Positions 10,992 through 23,585 of a stretch of 64,000 nucleotides of DNA are shown piece after piece. How positions within the stretch are numbered: position 1 is the stretch's first letter; every line of letters starts with the position of its first letter. Below the pieces are notes generated by a model. It ran no database searches and was not told the DNA's origin. It saw only the letters and a list, made by a program, of their open reading frames with translations. The stretch is from Thermothelomyces thermophilus ATCC 42464. Lineage: Eukaryota > Ascomycota > Sordariomycetes > Sordariales > Chaetomiaceae. The position numbers and the translations under genes were made by a program. Location of the stretch: positions 4,216,001 to 4,280,000 of the forward strand of contig NC_016473.1 of NCBI RefSeq assembly GCF_000226095.1. The letters run 5' to 3'.

Positions 10992-13096
10992 TCAGATCCA
11001 CCCCCGATCCCGTCGTTTCCCCCCTTTCCCATCCAGATGTCTGCCCTCCTCTTCTTCCTCCTCCTCCTCCTCCTCCTCCTCCTCCTCCTCCTCCTCCTCC
11101 TCCTCCTTCTCTTCCTGATAGATTTTGACAATCTCCATGATCAGTTCCGCGTTCTCTGCCCCGCCATCATTGCACCCCTTCTTCTCAGGTCTCGCGTGCT
11201 TTCCCGGCTCCTTCCTTTTCAGAAGATCGAGACCTTTCAGATTGCCAGACACATTGGTTCCTCTTCTTCTTTCCGTTCTTGTCTGCTGGGGGGCTGCAGC
11301 CTCCTGTGGTTGATGACGATGTTGTCGGCCATCCTTTTGTTGTTGACGTCGGGGCGCCCTGAGGGACATGGACGCCGCTGCGCTGCCTCCATGAGGCGGC
11401 GATGGTGATGACGCGGGGGACGGCCGTTTCTGTTTTGTAGTAGTTTGAGGGTGGGTGGCGCTGGTGGAAGTGTGGTTGTTGTTATTACTGCTGTTGTTGC
11501 TACTGACGGTGCTGCTGATAATACTCGATAGTGATACCGGGGGAGGGAAGGATGCACATATTGCGGTAGAGGATGGCGAGGGAAGAGGAGTCCGCATTTG
11601 TGAGGCTATATGGGGTTGGTAATGGCGTTGCTTGTAGAGCTGTCGGTGGCGCTCTGCGATGGAGGAGGAGAGTGCGGTGGGCTGTTGCCGGGCTGAGGGA
11701 GGTGATGCCGGATTCCCCCGCCTTTCTGGGCGCGAAGGTGCCGTTGGAGCTGATGGGAGGGGCTTCTCCAAATCCACGAACCGCTTGGACGTGGACGACG
11801 GAGGCTTGATCTCATCCGCCTCGTTGTCTCCCAAGGATGATGGCCGGATTATGCGACTGGTGCTGGGTGGGGATGGGGACTTAGGCCGCGGTTGAGACCC
11901 AGGGGGAGAAGGGGAGGCAGCACGGGGTCTCGCCGGTTGCCGTTGCTCGTCAGTAGGAGTGGGAGCCTCGACTGTGAGTTGTGGAATGCTTCGCCAGCGG
12001 CTGAGCTCCCGACTTGCCTCCCCGACCACGACCCTGTCGTTGGAGACAAAAGTGGTGTCAAGAAACCCTCTTTGGGCGAGCCTGGGAGGCGCTCTCGGGG
12101 CATCGCTCCGGTTGGGGCACTTCCGACAGAGTCGTAGGTCTGCTTTGCAGTCTATGTATGGACAGTTCAGCGGTAAAGAGTCGTGGTCAAACATCCTGCG
12201 GCAAAAGGGGCAGAACCCACGGTGGTATATCTCCATGCACACTACGTGCTCCATGTCAACACCATCTTCACCATCTTCTTTCTCATTCTTCTTCCTCACC
12301 TGGAAGTGCTTACCTCCGGTATATCGTGGTCCTGGGTTAAAGTTCTCCCCTAGAACGGCTGCTGAAGTCCGGCTGATGCTCGGAGGTTCGCTCGTGGATG
12401 GCAGTGACTGAGCCGTGCCGAAGAATAAAGGGGCTGGGGTGGGCGATGTAGTTGCTACAGCATGATCTGTCCTGAAAACGCTACGTGACGACATCGGTGC
12501 CAGTTGGGAAGTCTGCTGTGTCATGATCTCTCTTCCGGCGGCCCCGGCCTCTCTCTGGCTGCTGGGTTCCAGGGGCCGGCTTCGTTGCGCTATTACATTC
12601 TGGCAATTCCCTCCCCGTCCCATATCGCTACCAAACAGCGGTCTTATGGCATGCTGGCGCTGGCCGTATCCGCCAATGTCTTCGCTTCGGACCACCCCGG
12701 CTGTTCTATCCTGAAGAGGTTCAGGTTTGTCAGATCCAGGTCTTGCACGCCGTACCCTGCTGGTGGCTCCCATATCACGTCCTTCAGTCTCCCAAGGGGG
12801 GGATGTCACGGTGAACGCTGACCTACCATCTCTGTTCTTCCGTAGCAGTCCGTTTCGAAACAGTAGTTACGGCACTTGGCCAAAGCACGCTGCCACCTCG
12901 CAATCTCCTTGCCGCACTCTTCTTCAGTGGGAGCCTCGATGGGCGTAATGAGCCGCGTCGGCCGATCCGGAGTGTGAATGATTTCAAATTCTTCCTTCAT
13001 TATTTCGTTGTTCCTGCGCCTGAGCCGACCAATATTGCGAAGTTTTCTTGAAAGCCTCTTGCTCGGACGCTTCACAGTGAGTGGCGGTGTCGCCAT
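10992..13096 (-). CDS. Fungal protein with a Cys/His-rich putative zinc-binding segment and a poly-Glu tail
   Basis: Two exons, 13096..12827 and 12710..10992, give 662 residues. The intron has a GTAGGT donor, a CTGAC branch point and a CTCTTCAG acceptor, phase 0. ATG at 13096 follows a non-ATG codon and is the first Met in frame. The N-terminal part is basic, then predicted disordered. Around residues 248-288 lie C248, H253, C257, C260, C273, C278, C285 and C288, spaced as CxxC-like pairs that could bind two zinc ions. The rest is a Ser/Pro-rich tail, ending with a run of more than 20 glutamates (from a CTC trinucleotide repeat) just before the stop. No known family is recognised; the zinc idea is inference. 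Confidence 0.72.
11057..11106. repeat. (CTC)n trinucleotide microsatellite inside coding sequence
   Basis: About 16 uninterrupted CTC units; on the minus strand they read GAG and code the poly-Glu run near the C-terminus of the surrounding gene. Length variation between strains is expected and would stay in frame. Confidence 0.95.
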
Positions 13097-13418
13097 CACC
13101 TAATTGGAAATCCTGTCGATGGAACATGCTCATAAAAGAGTGAGTGGTGATGCCATGGTGCGTTGAGGAATGTCGGGTATCAGAGTGCTTCTACTAAGAA
13201 TAAAGAAGAACATGCTAGCCTGCCGCTTTGTACTGAGGCATTCCATCACCGAAACCCTTCAACCAAGAAGCAGCCTGATCACACCTAGATTTCATTGTTG
13301 ACAACATGGCTGTTTCTTTGTTTCCAAGCACTTCGAATTTGTCACCCGAGAATTGACGTGGGGATGGGGGTGGCGGCATCTGATGCCAGACGAACCTTTC
13401 AGTCCCTAACTGCCAGCC
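13097..13418. other. Short tandem-gene spacer (minus strand)
   Basis: Serves as 3' region of VHC1 and promoter of the Cys-rich/poly-Glu gene. No further gene seen. Confidence 0.4.
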
Positions 13419-16400
13419 TCAAAGACTTACAGTGACAGTTATGTGGTTACTCAAGACTAGCAAAACAGGAGGCAGCCCATTACAAAGCACCTCAACGTCA
13501 GACAAGTACGCCAGGCTCTCCTCCTCGCTCTGGCACGTGTTCTCCTGTGGAATGGGTAGCGTGGTCAGCATCACGGCCGTGTCGCTGCTGTTCTGACGCA
13601 TGAGCTCGTTGAGAATCAGATGCTGAGCCCGGCCAGGAAGGTCGTTGAAGGATAACGACAGGTCTTGGGTCGAATAGCTCGAGCCCGTCTTGTTGTCGTC
13701 GCCCGCCGACAGTTGTTGGTAGGAAGCTAGAAGCCCGGGAATGTCGACCGAGGCATCCCCGCCGCTGTCGGACCCTCGTGAAATCGAGCTACGTCGTGAC
13801 CTCGCAGGGGACTTGGTCCCTGACGTTGTTTCGGCAAATGAGACCTTCTTGTCGACAGGAGTTGTTGCGCCGGAGCTTCTTTCTGTGCCCCCACTCCGTC
13901 CATATGACGACTGCCGAGAGAGACTTGGCCGTTCCGTGCGAGTTTCCACTTCGGCAAACATGATCCTTGGTCCGGCACCATCTTCGTTTGTGATGGTCGT
14001 CTGGGGAACCAAGTTACTAGAGAACCTTGGAGCCGAAGAACTATGCCTTGACAGAGCCGGCCGTTCTGATTTGAGAATTCCTCGGGGCGTCTGCGAAGCC
14101 AGTGGTCCGCCTATTCGCTGTCTTGATGCTTCCGATCCCCCGTCACTACCAGTGAGCTGATCAGAGATAGTGCCATAGGATCCTTTAACTGGCGATCGTG
14201 CTCGTTTCAGCTTACGCTCCTTCCTACTGCTCTTTGCACGAGCAAGCACATCAGCGAAGCTCCTCCGCCGGCGAAGTCTGGCCAAAAGCGGCTGCCTGTC
14301 CGCATCACCTGCCCTGGGAATGCTTTCAATATCGGTGAAGTGCGCATCAGTGTCGGAAGAGTCGCTGTCTGAGTCGCTGTCGTCATCAAGGTCCGAGTCT
14401 GAACTGTCGAGAACGCTGAAGGGTAAATTTTGGGTATGGATGCCCATGTTCACGCCCCATTTGACCAGCTGGGACATTGACGGTTTCCTCGGCAAATCGG
14501 AAAGCTGCGCCAGACTATGGCGCCTCTCTCGCGATTCTAAAGGGACACTGTGCGTAGTGCATAGACTTGTCCTGCCGGATGCCGTTCCCATGACCTGAGC
14601 TATTGAGGCGAATTCCGTATTCTCGCTGGCAGTCACCGAGCGACTGCCACGATAGACCCGAAGGTCATTCCACCACGCTTCCCTCTTTAAACAAGTATTC
14701 ACAAGGTTCTCTGTCTCCGGATTCGTAAAGCGTCCGTGGATGATTGTTTCGTAAGTCGTGAGGTTCCCGGAGGCTAGGTAAAACACCAAAACCTCAGCGT
14801 CAATCCTTAGCTTCTCTAGCAATGCCTTGACTCGGCCTCGTTCTTCTTCGACTTCGCTCTTGTACTCGACAAACACAATAACTCGTAAACTGTAGGCTTT
14901 CTTCCACGTTGGAACAGTATGAAGGATGTATCCCAACTGAAGGATCAATGTGTCTGCTCATGGTCAGCCATGGGCAAGACACTCGCCGCCCAACGAGGAC
15001 TCACATGTATCAAAATTTGTAGTGAGTACGCTCTTCCCTTCCGCCGTGATTGCTGCAGACATTTGAATAGGCCAGAGATCGATGTATTTCTTCGTGTTGC
15101 TACCGTCACGACGCGGCGTTTCCAAAGACTCAAAGCCCTTGCCGATAGCGACGTTCAAGCGGTATCGCAGGGCCAGGTCTTCAAGAATCGTCATGTAGCT
15201 GGTTACCGACATCATTTCTTCGTTTCTGATAGCGTCGGTAGGCAATGCCCCTTCTAGGATGCGGGAGGAGGTGTCGCCTCTGCGTCTCCTCCTGACTTTC
15301 GGTTCCGTATTGGACGCTTCCTGTTGAGACGAGACAGGCGGAACGGGTGCTTCGGGAATCTGCGATGATGGCCGAGAGCGGCGCAGCTCGTCCATGTTGT
15401 AAAAGCCCATGACGGCGATGTTAGGGCGCATGCCCCCCAGGCCGGCCGAGAGTACAAGGCTCCTCACTCCCCATGTTATGGTAGGGGACATGGTCAGCTG
15501 GACAAACGCCTTGATCCTCGAGTACTCGGAGATGTAGTTGGTCCAAGCGGCTTGCTGTAACTTCGCCTCGGCAACGCCCGCCGCGAAATCGTCGGTGACA
15601 ATGACGTGTCCCAGAATGTACAGGGCACCCTTCTTCAGGGAGTTGCAGAACTGTATAAGCCGGGTTTGTCTCCTGGGGTTATTGATAAGGAGGATAATTT
15701 GTGGCCTCCAAAACTTGATGTGCTCCGGCTTCAGGCGCAAGAGGTACTTCCTCACTTGGTGGTAAATTAGGTTTTGGGACACATCGCCCCAATGCTTTGG
15801 CGGACTCAGGTAGTGGATGAGGAGAAAGAGGAAGACCAAGAGGCAGACAGCGGTCGTGGCGTACGTCTCGTCGATGAAGAACATTGCCGCAGCTGAGAGC
15901 AGGCTGCCAATGAGGGCTGTCTGCCAGCTGAAGAACTTGAACCCCGGGCGAAAGTTGGGAGCGGATCCAATCTTGAGCAGGAAACAAGCAAGGTTCATAA
16001 CGAAGAAAGTCATCTCATGACTGTCAGTACATGGGTGTCCGCCAAAGGGCCTGCCGAGACTCTTACCTGGTATCCCATCGATATCAGCGTGGCAATTTGA
16101 TTCAGATTGGCGAACATAGCTATTTGTGCAGCAACGTAGGTGAGAAAGATGGCGAGAATCGGCTCATCCGCCTTCTTTGTGCCCTTTCCAAGGGCTGACA
16201 GGCCTGGAAAGAGTTTGTCCCGAGCGAGAGCCTGCATGAGCTTGGCGGACCCGATGACACCCATGAGGGCAGAAAAGAAAGTCGTGGCGACTTCTCCGGC
16301 GAAGATGACCGGAGGCCATATGTTTGTGTCCTGTATGATGTTTGCGTTGAGGAGAAACGAAGCATGGGCTGTGCTAGACGCCAAGGCAAGAATGACGAGC

Positions 16401-17640
16401 AAGTAGACAATAAGGGTTGAGAGCATGGCCCAAAGTGTGCCAACCGGGATGGCTTTGCTTGGGTTCCGCAGGTCTCCCGACATGGACGCACCGGCAAAGA
16501 TGCCCGACGTTGCGGGGAACAAAATGCCAAAGAGGTCTCGGAAGGTCTCGAACCCCCTGTACTCGGTGCCGCCCGAGTGAGGCAGCAGGTTGGATCTTAG
16601 CGTCGCCAGGCTAGCTCCCGTAAACTCAACCCCCTTGTCTGGATCACTGAATGGCGGCCGCAGCAGTGCCGAGAGCGGTATGCTGAGAGTAGAGACGGTC
16701 AAGACAACTAGCAGAGCGTTGCTTGCCTTCGAAAAGATGGCGCTCCCGGCAAGACAAAGGCCAGTGCACACCATCAGAGCCAGCGTGCCGAAGAGGTAAT
16801 CCCACCAATACCCTTCAGGCATAGCATCGCCGAGATTGAGCTTGAAGCAGTCTATCAAACCCACGACATTGAGCGCTGTGTTCAGGACCTGTGCCAGGTA
16901 GAACAGGATGCCGATGGAACCTCCGAACTCAGGACCCAAGGACCTTGAAATCAAGTAATAAGCCCCGCCTCCTTTCACTTCTCCGTTTGAGGCGATGGCC
17001 GAGAGCGAGAGGGTCGTGACAAAGTCAACAGTGTATGCGATGAGCATGAGAGCTAGCAAAGGGAGGTCAGTGACGGTCTAGGGACTGACGGAGCTAGAAG
17101 AGCTTACCCAGCATGCCAAGCAGCCCGACCTGGCCGAGGATCAAACCGAATCTCAAGAACATGAGAATGCTGAGGATGTTGAGACATACGGGGATGTAAA
17201 CACCGGACACCATCCCCAGCTTGTGTCTCTTGCCGTGAGATTCGTGCTCCATGTTGGCGGCTCGCTGTCGTGCCTTGGGATGCGAAACGAGTCCCGAGCG
17301 AAGAGCGTTTCGACTGCTCGCTATAAACAAACCATAAGGAAGATGGACAGCTGCATCACAATTCTATAAACAAAAAAGGACAAAAATTAAAAAAAAAATA
17401 TGAGAAAGACGAGTGGGTGAAACCGTGATGGGCCGCTTCTCTTGCCCTCCGCAGATCGTGTTGTGACCGCTCTTCAGCGCCTCGGATTTCAACGTCAAAG
17501 GCGGCACCAAGACCTCTTCCATGCAACTGCTCCACTGTAGCTACCTTGGTATAACCCTGGGAAGACTTTAGCGTAGATCGCCCACCCCACAAAGAGGGGA
17601 AGCCTAGTGTGATGTAGCAGAGGGTTGTGCTAAGAAGCAT
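13419..17640 (-). CDS. VHC1: Vacuolar cation-chloride cotransporter (SLC12 family, Vhc1 type)
   Basis: Five exons on the minus strand (17640..17424, 17320..17108, 17052..16067, 16013..15005, 14953..13419) close in frame to 1319 residues. The SLC12 core begins at KLGMVSGVYIPVCLNILSIL and shows about 12 membrane segments; GKVGGGAYYLISRSLGPEFGG-like and ATSGIFAGASMSGDLR segments are the family's TM3 and TM6 ion-binding motifs. After SAPNFRPGFKFF a long cytosolic SLC12 C-domain follows, ending LPPVLLVLSN and a hydrophobic VTVSL tail as in fungal Vhc1 proteins. Yeast Vhc1 exchanges K+ and Cl- across the vacuole membrane. The first exon is the least certain part: its N-terminal residues MLLSTTLCYITLG are not typical. 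Exon 4 uses a GAG acceptor directly before an in-frame ATG. Confidence 0.9.
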
Positions 17641-18792
17641 GCAAGATGGCTAGGCCGTGAGTGGTCTTCATGTTGTTGGCCACAGTTGGTTGGCCAGTAA
17701 AACACAGGGGTCCGAACCTCCGGAGGTATCCGCTTATCGAAACAGGGAAGGGCCTCGCTATTTTGCACCGTTGACAACCTGAGACGACAAAAGAAGAGAG
17801 GCGAAATTCGAATTTTCTCGCGTCGTCTGAAGTCGCACTTTCATGGTATGTGCCAGTGTTTGATGGGTGGCAGTCGACGTCATTTGGCAGGATTGATTCT
17901 CCAGGCAGGCAAACCTAGTGTTGCCAGACCGCTAGCGGCAGGCACGATCTCCATTCGGCTGCGGTCGGGCTTCTTTCTGGGTCTTGGCAACTGGCCGAGG
18001 TACCGTATGTATGTACGGATTACAGTACAGTAACTAAATACGTGCGGGATGCTCCGGAGACCTTGAAGTAAAAGCAAAAACAGCTATACAAGGATCTCGA
18101 GCAAGGCAAGGTTCTGAGATCTGACGATTTGCAGAATGTTTTGAGCTTATCAAAGATAAGACTATTGATATTTTGCTGTTGACTGACTGGGGCGTTCCCG
18201 ATCTCCAATGTCGTTCTGCTGTGGTCTCCAATTCGTCAGGGTCCTCCCTGGGAGTGCCTGTGGGGGTGTGTATCAACCTTTCAGTGTGCGGGGCCCGGCG
18301 CCCCCGTAGCCCCAACGCGGTCATCTGCTGTGTCAGCAGGCCACCCAACCACATGGATGCGTTTTCCCAACCGGTCGACCCCCCATCCGCCCCGATCCGG
18401 CCTCGTGCACGCTTGTCTTGCAGCAGGCCAGTCACGGGCAAACTAAAAAAGTTGGGTGTTCGCGCTGACAGCAATAACAGCCTTTTTCCTTCCTTTAGCC
18501 TCTCTGTTGCTCAGTATTCGGCCGCCCTCAATTGCACTTCGTACAGCACCCATAAAAGCCATCTTGGGAGTCATTTTCTTTTGCTCTTCGCTGCCTTGCC
18601 CTCCCATACCCCAACCTTGAATTGCCTTATCGGTGCGACCGCCGCTATCTGACCCACTCGGAGTTGTGGTGTCGGGTCCGTTCTCAGCCCTGGGCCCCCG
18701 ACCACTACTCCGTACTCGATACGTGTCGACGTCAACGCCGGATTGTTGCGGGTAGAGGCACACCAGAGCGGTTATAGACCACCCCAGAAATC
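17641..18792. other. Divergent promoter region between VHC1 and the AVT transporter gene
   Basis: About 1.15 kb shared upstream region of two vacuolar transporter genes. It contains a TACGGATTAC/GTACAG palindromic cluster at 18001..18034. No coding sequence is supported. Confidence 0.45.
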
Positions 18793-21126
18793 ATGCCAGA
18801 GTCTATCAAGAACTCGCAACGACCCACACAACAGCTGGGCACGTCGCCCGGCTCCTTTCGCGGTCGGTCCTACGATCGCGCCGAGTCCATCGCTCGCCTC
18901 GCTTCCCCGGTCGCCCTTGGGTCATCCCCCGGCTCGCGCCCACAATGCCCAGCCAGCGACGAGACCAGCTCCGGCGACTTGACCCCTCTTCCCGGTCCCG
19001 GCTCCCACGTCGCTGGCCCCGGGGTGTCAGCCCTCGCCGCTGCCTTGTCAAACTCCATTGGCACATCACCACCGCGGTTTGGCACGCCGCCCATCCGGTC
19101 AGCTTCCCCCGCTCTGGCAGCCGTCAATGCTCCAGCCTCGAGGACCCCGACAAATTACGGTTCGTTTGATGGGAGGAGACAATGGAATGGCCCGTACGAG
19201 GACCCGGAGATAATCAAGAGGCACCTGGTCCAGCCAGGCGACGGGGCATCGGAAGGAGGGTCGAAGAGGACCAGCGATGGGTCCAAGGGAAAGAATTTTG
19301 CCGGTGTCTCGCATTCCGGCCTCGATGACGACGAGTTCTCAAGTCTGAAACTGCAAGGCGGCGACATCACGAGACCGATCTACAAGTGGACAGAAGACTT
19401 GGTCCAGCGGAACAGGTTGCAACGCAGCAAGAGCTTTAGCCATACCAGGCCGGAACCGGAAAGCGAGGAGCTGGATATCAACAACATCAAGGTTCCAGGA
19501 GGCTTCCGCCGCAATTTCATCCGCAGGGCCGCCAGGGATCCGGACGAGGCTGAGCATGGTTCGGGAAGTAGCCGCCCCCAGAAGCCTCCACAGCTATTCA
19601 CGAACAGCTTCCTCGAGTTCTTGAGCCTGTACGGCCATTTTGCCGGCGAAGAGCTTGAGGAAGACGACGAGGTCCTGAACCCCGGCGAGTATTTCACGTC
19701 TGGAAGCGAGAGTGATAGCTTCGACGAAGGGTCGGATGAGGAGCCCATGGAAGAAAGCGCGCTGCTGACGCCGTCGCGGCGCAAGAGGAGGAGGAAACAC
19801 CGTGGGGGCAGTGGCCAGAACAGCCCGATGAACGCGGCCTTGCTCTTGCTCAAGTCCTTTGTCGGAACCGGCGTCTTGTTCCTGCCCCGCGCATACCTCA
19901 ACGGCGGCATGCTGTTTAGCAACCTGGTGCTGCTCTTCGTGGCGGCGCTGAGTTACTACTGCTTCGTCCTGCTCGTCACGACGAGACTAAAGATCGAGGG
20001 CTCGTTCGGCGACATCGGCGGCATCCTGTACGGCAAGTGGATGAGGAACCTGATTCTGGGGTCCATCGTCATCAGCCAGCTCGGCTTCGTGGCCGCCTAC
20101 ATCGTCTTCACCTCGGAGAACCTGCGGGCCTTTATCCTCGCAGTGACCGATTGCAAGACGCTGATTCCCATCAGCTGGCTCATCATCATGCAGATGGTGG
20201 TGTTCTTGCCCTTCTCGCTCCTCCGCGATATCGGAAAGCTGGGCTTCACCGCCCTGGTCGCCGACGCCTTCATCGTCATCGGCCTCGCCTATCTGTTTTA
20301 CTACGACGTCCTCACGCTCAACACGCAGGGGCTCGCGGACATCATCCTGTTCAACCAGAAGGATTGGACCCTCTTCATCGGCACGGCCATCTTCACCTTT
20401 GAGGGCATCGGCCTGATCATTCCGATCCAAGAGTCGATGCGGCAGCCGCAAAAGTTCCCCAAGGTCATGTTCGCCGTCATGGTCATCATCACGACGCTCT
20501 TCACCGTCATGGGGGCTGTCTCGTACGCGGCTTACGGCTCCAAGACTGAGACGGTCGTGCTGCTCAACCTGCCCCAGGACGACAAGCTCGTCAACGGCGT
20601 CCAGTTCCTCTACTCGCTCGCCATCCTGCTGTCGACCCCGCTGCAGATCTTCCCGGCCATCCGCATCACGGAGAACGCGCTCTTCACCAAGAGCGGCAAG
20701 TACAACCCCTACATCAAGTGGCAGAAGAACGTCTTCCGCTTCTTTGTGGTGGCGCTGTGTGCGCTGATCGCATGGGGCGGCGCGGATAACCTGGACAAGT
20801 TTGTGGCGCTCGTCGGCAACTTTGCCTGCATCCCGCTTGTGTACATCTATCCGGTGAGTTAGCATACTTCTCTGCTGCTGCAAATCTCTTCTTCAAGAAG
20901 ATACTTCCTGCCGGGGGGTGGCCCGTACTGACCTGTGTTGTCGATACAGCCCATGCTGCACTACAAGGCGGTGGCCAAGACGGCTCTCCGGCGGTGGTCC
21001 GACATCCTCCTGTGCATCTTTGGCTTCGTCGCCATGGCCTACACCACCAGCTTGACGGTAATGAGCTGGGCAAGCGACTCTGGCGGCGGTGGGCTGCCCA
21101 GCCACTGTGACACCAGGGGATTGTGA
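18793..21126 (+). CDS. Vacuolar amino-acid transporter, AVT3/AVT4 type (AAAP family)
   Basis: Exons 18793..20853 and 20950..21126 (96-nt intron, GTGAGT...ATACAG, phase 0) give 745 residues. Residues 1-345 are a long Ser/Pro-rich cytosolic tail, including a block of acidic and Arg/Lys-rich sequence, as in AVT3/AVT4 proteins. From NSPMNAALLLLKSFVGTGVL the Aa_trans domain begins, with about 11 membrane helices, including SFGDIGGILYG and FEGIGLIIPIQESM, which are well-conserved AAAP motifs. The end is short after the last helix (YTTSLTVMSWASD). These transporters export neutral amino acids from the vacuole to the cytosol. The choice of AVT3 over AVT4 cannot be made from sequence here. Confidence 0.92.
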
Positions 21127-22337
21127 AGGGGATGATGCGCGGTGGTGGTAGGACACTGCGCACACACCCACATGGTTGGGTTCCCTACTTTCCCTTTTTT
21201 TTTTTCTTCTTTCTCTTTCCCCCCTTCTCTTTCTCCTTGTGTGTTATTGCGACTGTGAGAGAGGGAGTCATTTTGAGCATGGCACTTACTGGCGTTCGTT
21301 GCATTGGCAGTTGTGGTCTTGAGGCTAGCCTTGGCTGGTGGACTTACTTGTCAGGGATGAGATTTTCTTTTCCTTTGTAGATGTGATGGCTAGAGTGACA
21401 TGGTTATCATGGGCAGGGACTGAGCGGTAGAGCGAGGACACAGACAGACAGAGAGACGGACGGACCAGATCGACGAGAGCAGACGAGGCACTTGCCGGGG
21501 ATGGCAGCGGTAGATTCACAGACGAGAAATACAGTGGGGGAGAGGGGCGTCATTGTTATGTCGCCTATCTCCCGACGAGGCATGCTAGCTCCGCCTGGTA
21601 CAGTTGCTTGCCGTTCAGGTGATGAGCCAGGTGACGAAGCAAGACATAGCCGCGCCGGCCCGCAGCGGCAATTCATATAGAATGATTACAGCACCAACTC
21701 CCGGCTCCCCTCTTCCTCTGTCCACGCCCTTTGCTCTCTGTAGCGTACTGGGTGGGTGCGGGGATACTCAATGCGGGAAGCTCCCGTGCAATGAGCTGGA
21801 GGTTGAAACTTTTGGTGTACACGAGGAGTCCGCTTATTGAACGTTTTTTATGTTTACTTTTCTTGCTGTGAGTGCTTGGCTCTAGCCAAGTCCTTGTCGC
21901 TGTTCTTTTCGTTATCTCTTTTCCTTTCGTTCACATAGCATTGTCAGTACACATATTTTTTTCTTTTATTTTTCTACTCTATTGCTTAACCTCTAATGCT
22001 TCGTTTCTCTTTCATTCCAAACTCTCATGGTCGCTGGGTAACTGCTTAGTGTACCTCAGTTAGGGGCTGTTCCCCCCATTCAATCAATCCATCGCCACTG
22101 CTGATGCCGTGCACGGACCATTTCAGTTTCTCAACCTCTGCTCTGGGGCCTTGCAGCGCATCTGTGAACTTTCTCAACGCATCCTGGTCCATCTTGTATC
22201 GCTTTGCCTATCCGCCTTGCCCAGCCGTGCTCAGTCTTTTGCATCGCGTGTTCTCAATTTGCTACCTCTTTACACACATTCCCAGGTATTAAGATTTTGT
22301 ATAACTTTTTTTTCTTTCTTGGTCACAAGTGGTCGCC
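21127..22337. other. Spacer upstream of RPB11
   Basis: Contains the 3' region of the AVT gene, pyrimidine-rich stretches at about 21185..21240 and 21950..22010, and the promoter of RPB11. No gene is supported. Confidence 0.4.
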
Positions 22338-23585
22338 ATGAACGCTCCGGATAGGTGGGTCACTTTTCTGTTTCTGTTTCCTGTCTCCTCCTGGTGTTCC
22401 CTAGGCTAGTCAATCGCGAATGTGAAGGGGACTGAATGATTGGGAAAGAGGGGGTTTGGTTTATGAAGGTGGTCTGGCATCCAAAGTTCGTGGAAACCTC
22501 GGCATTGCCGAATTCTCTGTCACAGACGTCCGGCATGCTTTCAAGTGAGAGGAGGTGGACGAGGATGAAGGAAGAGACTTGGGCTTGTTCGGTCATCGTT
22601 CTGTGGGATTTTCTCGGGCAGAGCACAAGATGCCCAGAAGTTTGCATCTTTCAAAACGCGAGTCAATCCCGGGGCCACGATATGCGGCTCGTGCGGCTCA
22701 TGCTGGCCGGGTTGTTGCCTCGTGGTTGTTCTTGAAAGCCGCCATCCCCGGAATGCCCACAAAGGTTGGCCGGCAACTGATGGGTTCCCTTTCCTACTTC
22801 TCGTCAAACTTGGGCTTCCGACCTTTTCTTTGGAAAACACCGAGGAGATTTACAGCCCTGAACTACTGCCCTCCACTACAAGAAGAGAACTGGACCGATC
22901 ATCAAAATGGCTTCCGTCAACTTTCGACACGAGGATAACGTCCAGCATGGGTTGGATTCTTCACTGCAGCATGTTTAATGCAACAAGGCTAGACTCTGAC
23001 TGGGAATCCGTCGCAGATTCGAGCTGTTCGTCCTCCAGGAAGGCGAGAAGAAAATCACCGAGAAGGTGGTGACTGGTAGGTTTTAGCACCCGTTTCGGTT
23101 CCTAGCATCGCCGTCGCCATCTGACCGTGTGCGCTAGGAATGTCCAACTGCTCCGACTTCATCTTGCTCAAGGAGGACCATACCCTGGGCAACCTGCTCA
23201 GCGCCTACCTCAAGATGGCACCCCACGTCATGATGGCGGGCTACAAGAGTAAGTCGCTATTTCTCGGAAACTTTCCTATCCAAGAAAAAAGGAAGAAGGA
23301 AAACACATTATTCTCCCTGCTGACCACGGACAACCCAACCCAGTCGGCCACCCCAACGTGCCCGAGGTCCTCATACGCGTACAGACGGATGGCACCATCA
23401 CGCCTCGCGAGGCCCTCGTGACCGTGTGCAAGCAGCTGGTCGCCATGTACGGCCAGCTCGGTCGCGAGTTCCAGAAGGAGCTTGCGCTCCGCCAGTACGC
23501 GGACCAGGGCGAGAACGGCGCTGGCGGCGGCCCTTCGTTCGGCGGGCCCTCAGGTGCCGGAGGCGCGGGTCAGAATGGGTTCTAG
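22338..23585 (+). CDS. RPB11: RNA polymerase II core subunit Rpb11
   Basis: Four exons (22338..22354, 23017..23075, 23138..23248, 23344..23585) close in frame to 142 residues. The first exon is only 17 nt and codes MNAPD plus two bases; it joins across a 662-nt intron (GTGGGT...CTGAC...CGTCGCAG) to give MNAPDRFELFVLQEGEKKIT, the conserved Rpb11 start. The second part contains KEDHTLGNLLSAYL and GHPNVPEVLIRVQTDG, signatures of the Rpb11/RpoA dimerisation fold. The Gly-rich tail (GGGPSFGGPSG) is lineage-specific. Rpb11 pairs with Rpb3 to nucleate Pol II assembly. The first exon could easily be missed by gene callers. A rival start at 22907 gives a less typical N-terminus and loses the Arg codon. 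Confidence 0.92.

Noticed and set aside
22907-22945. Alternative RPB11 start at 22907
   Set aside because: A junction in frame exists, but it replaces the conserved MNAPDRFELF start with an atypical sequence.
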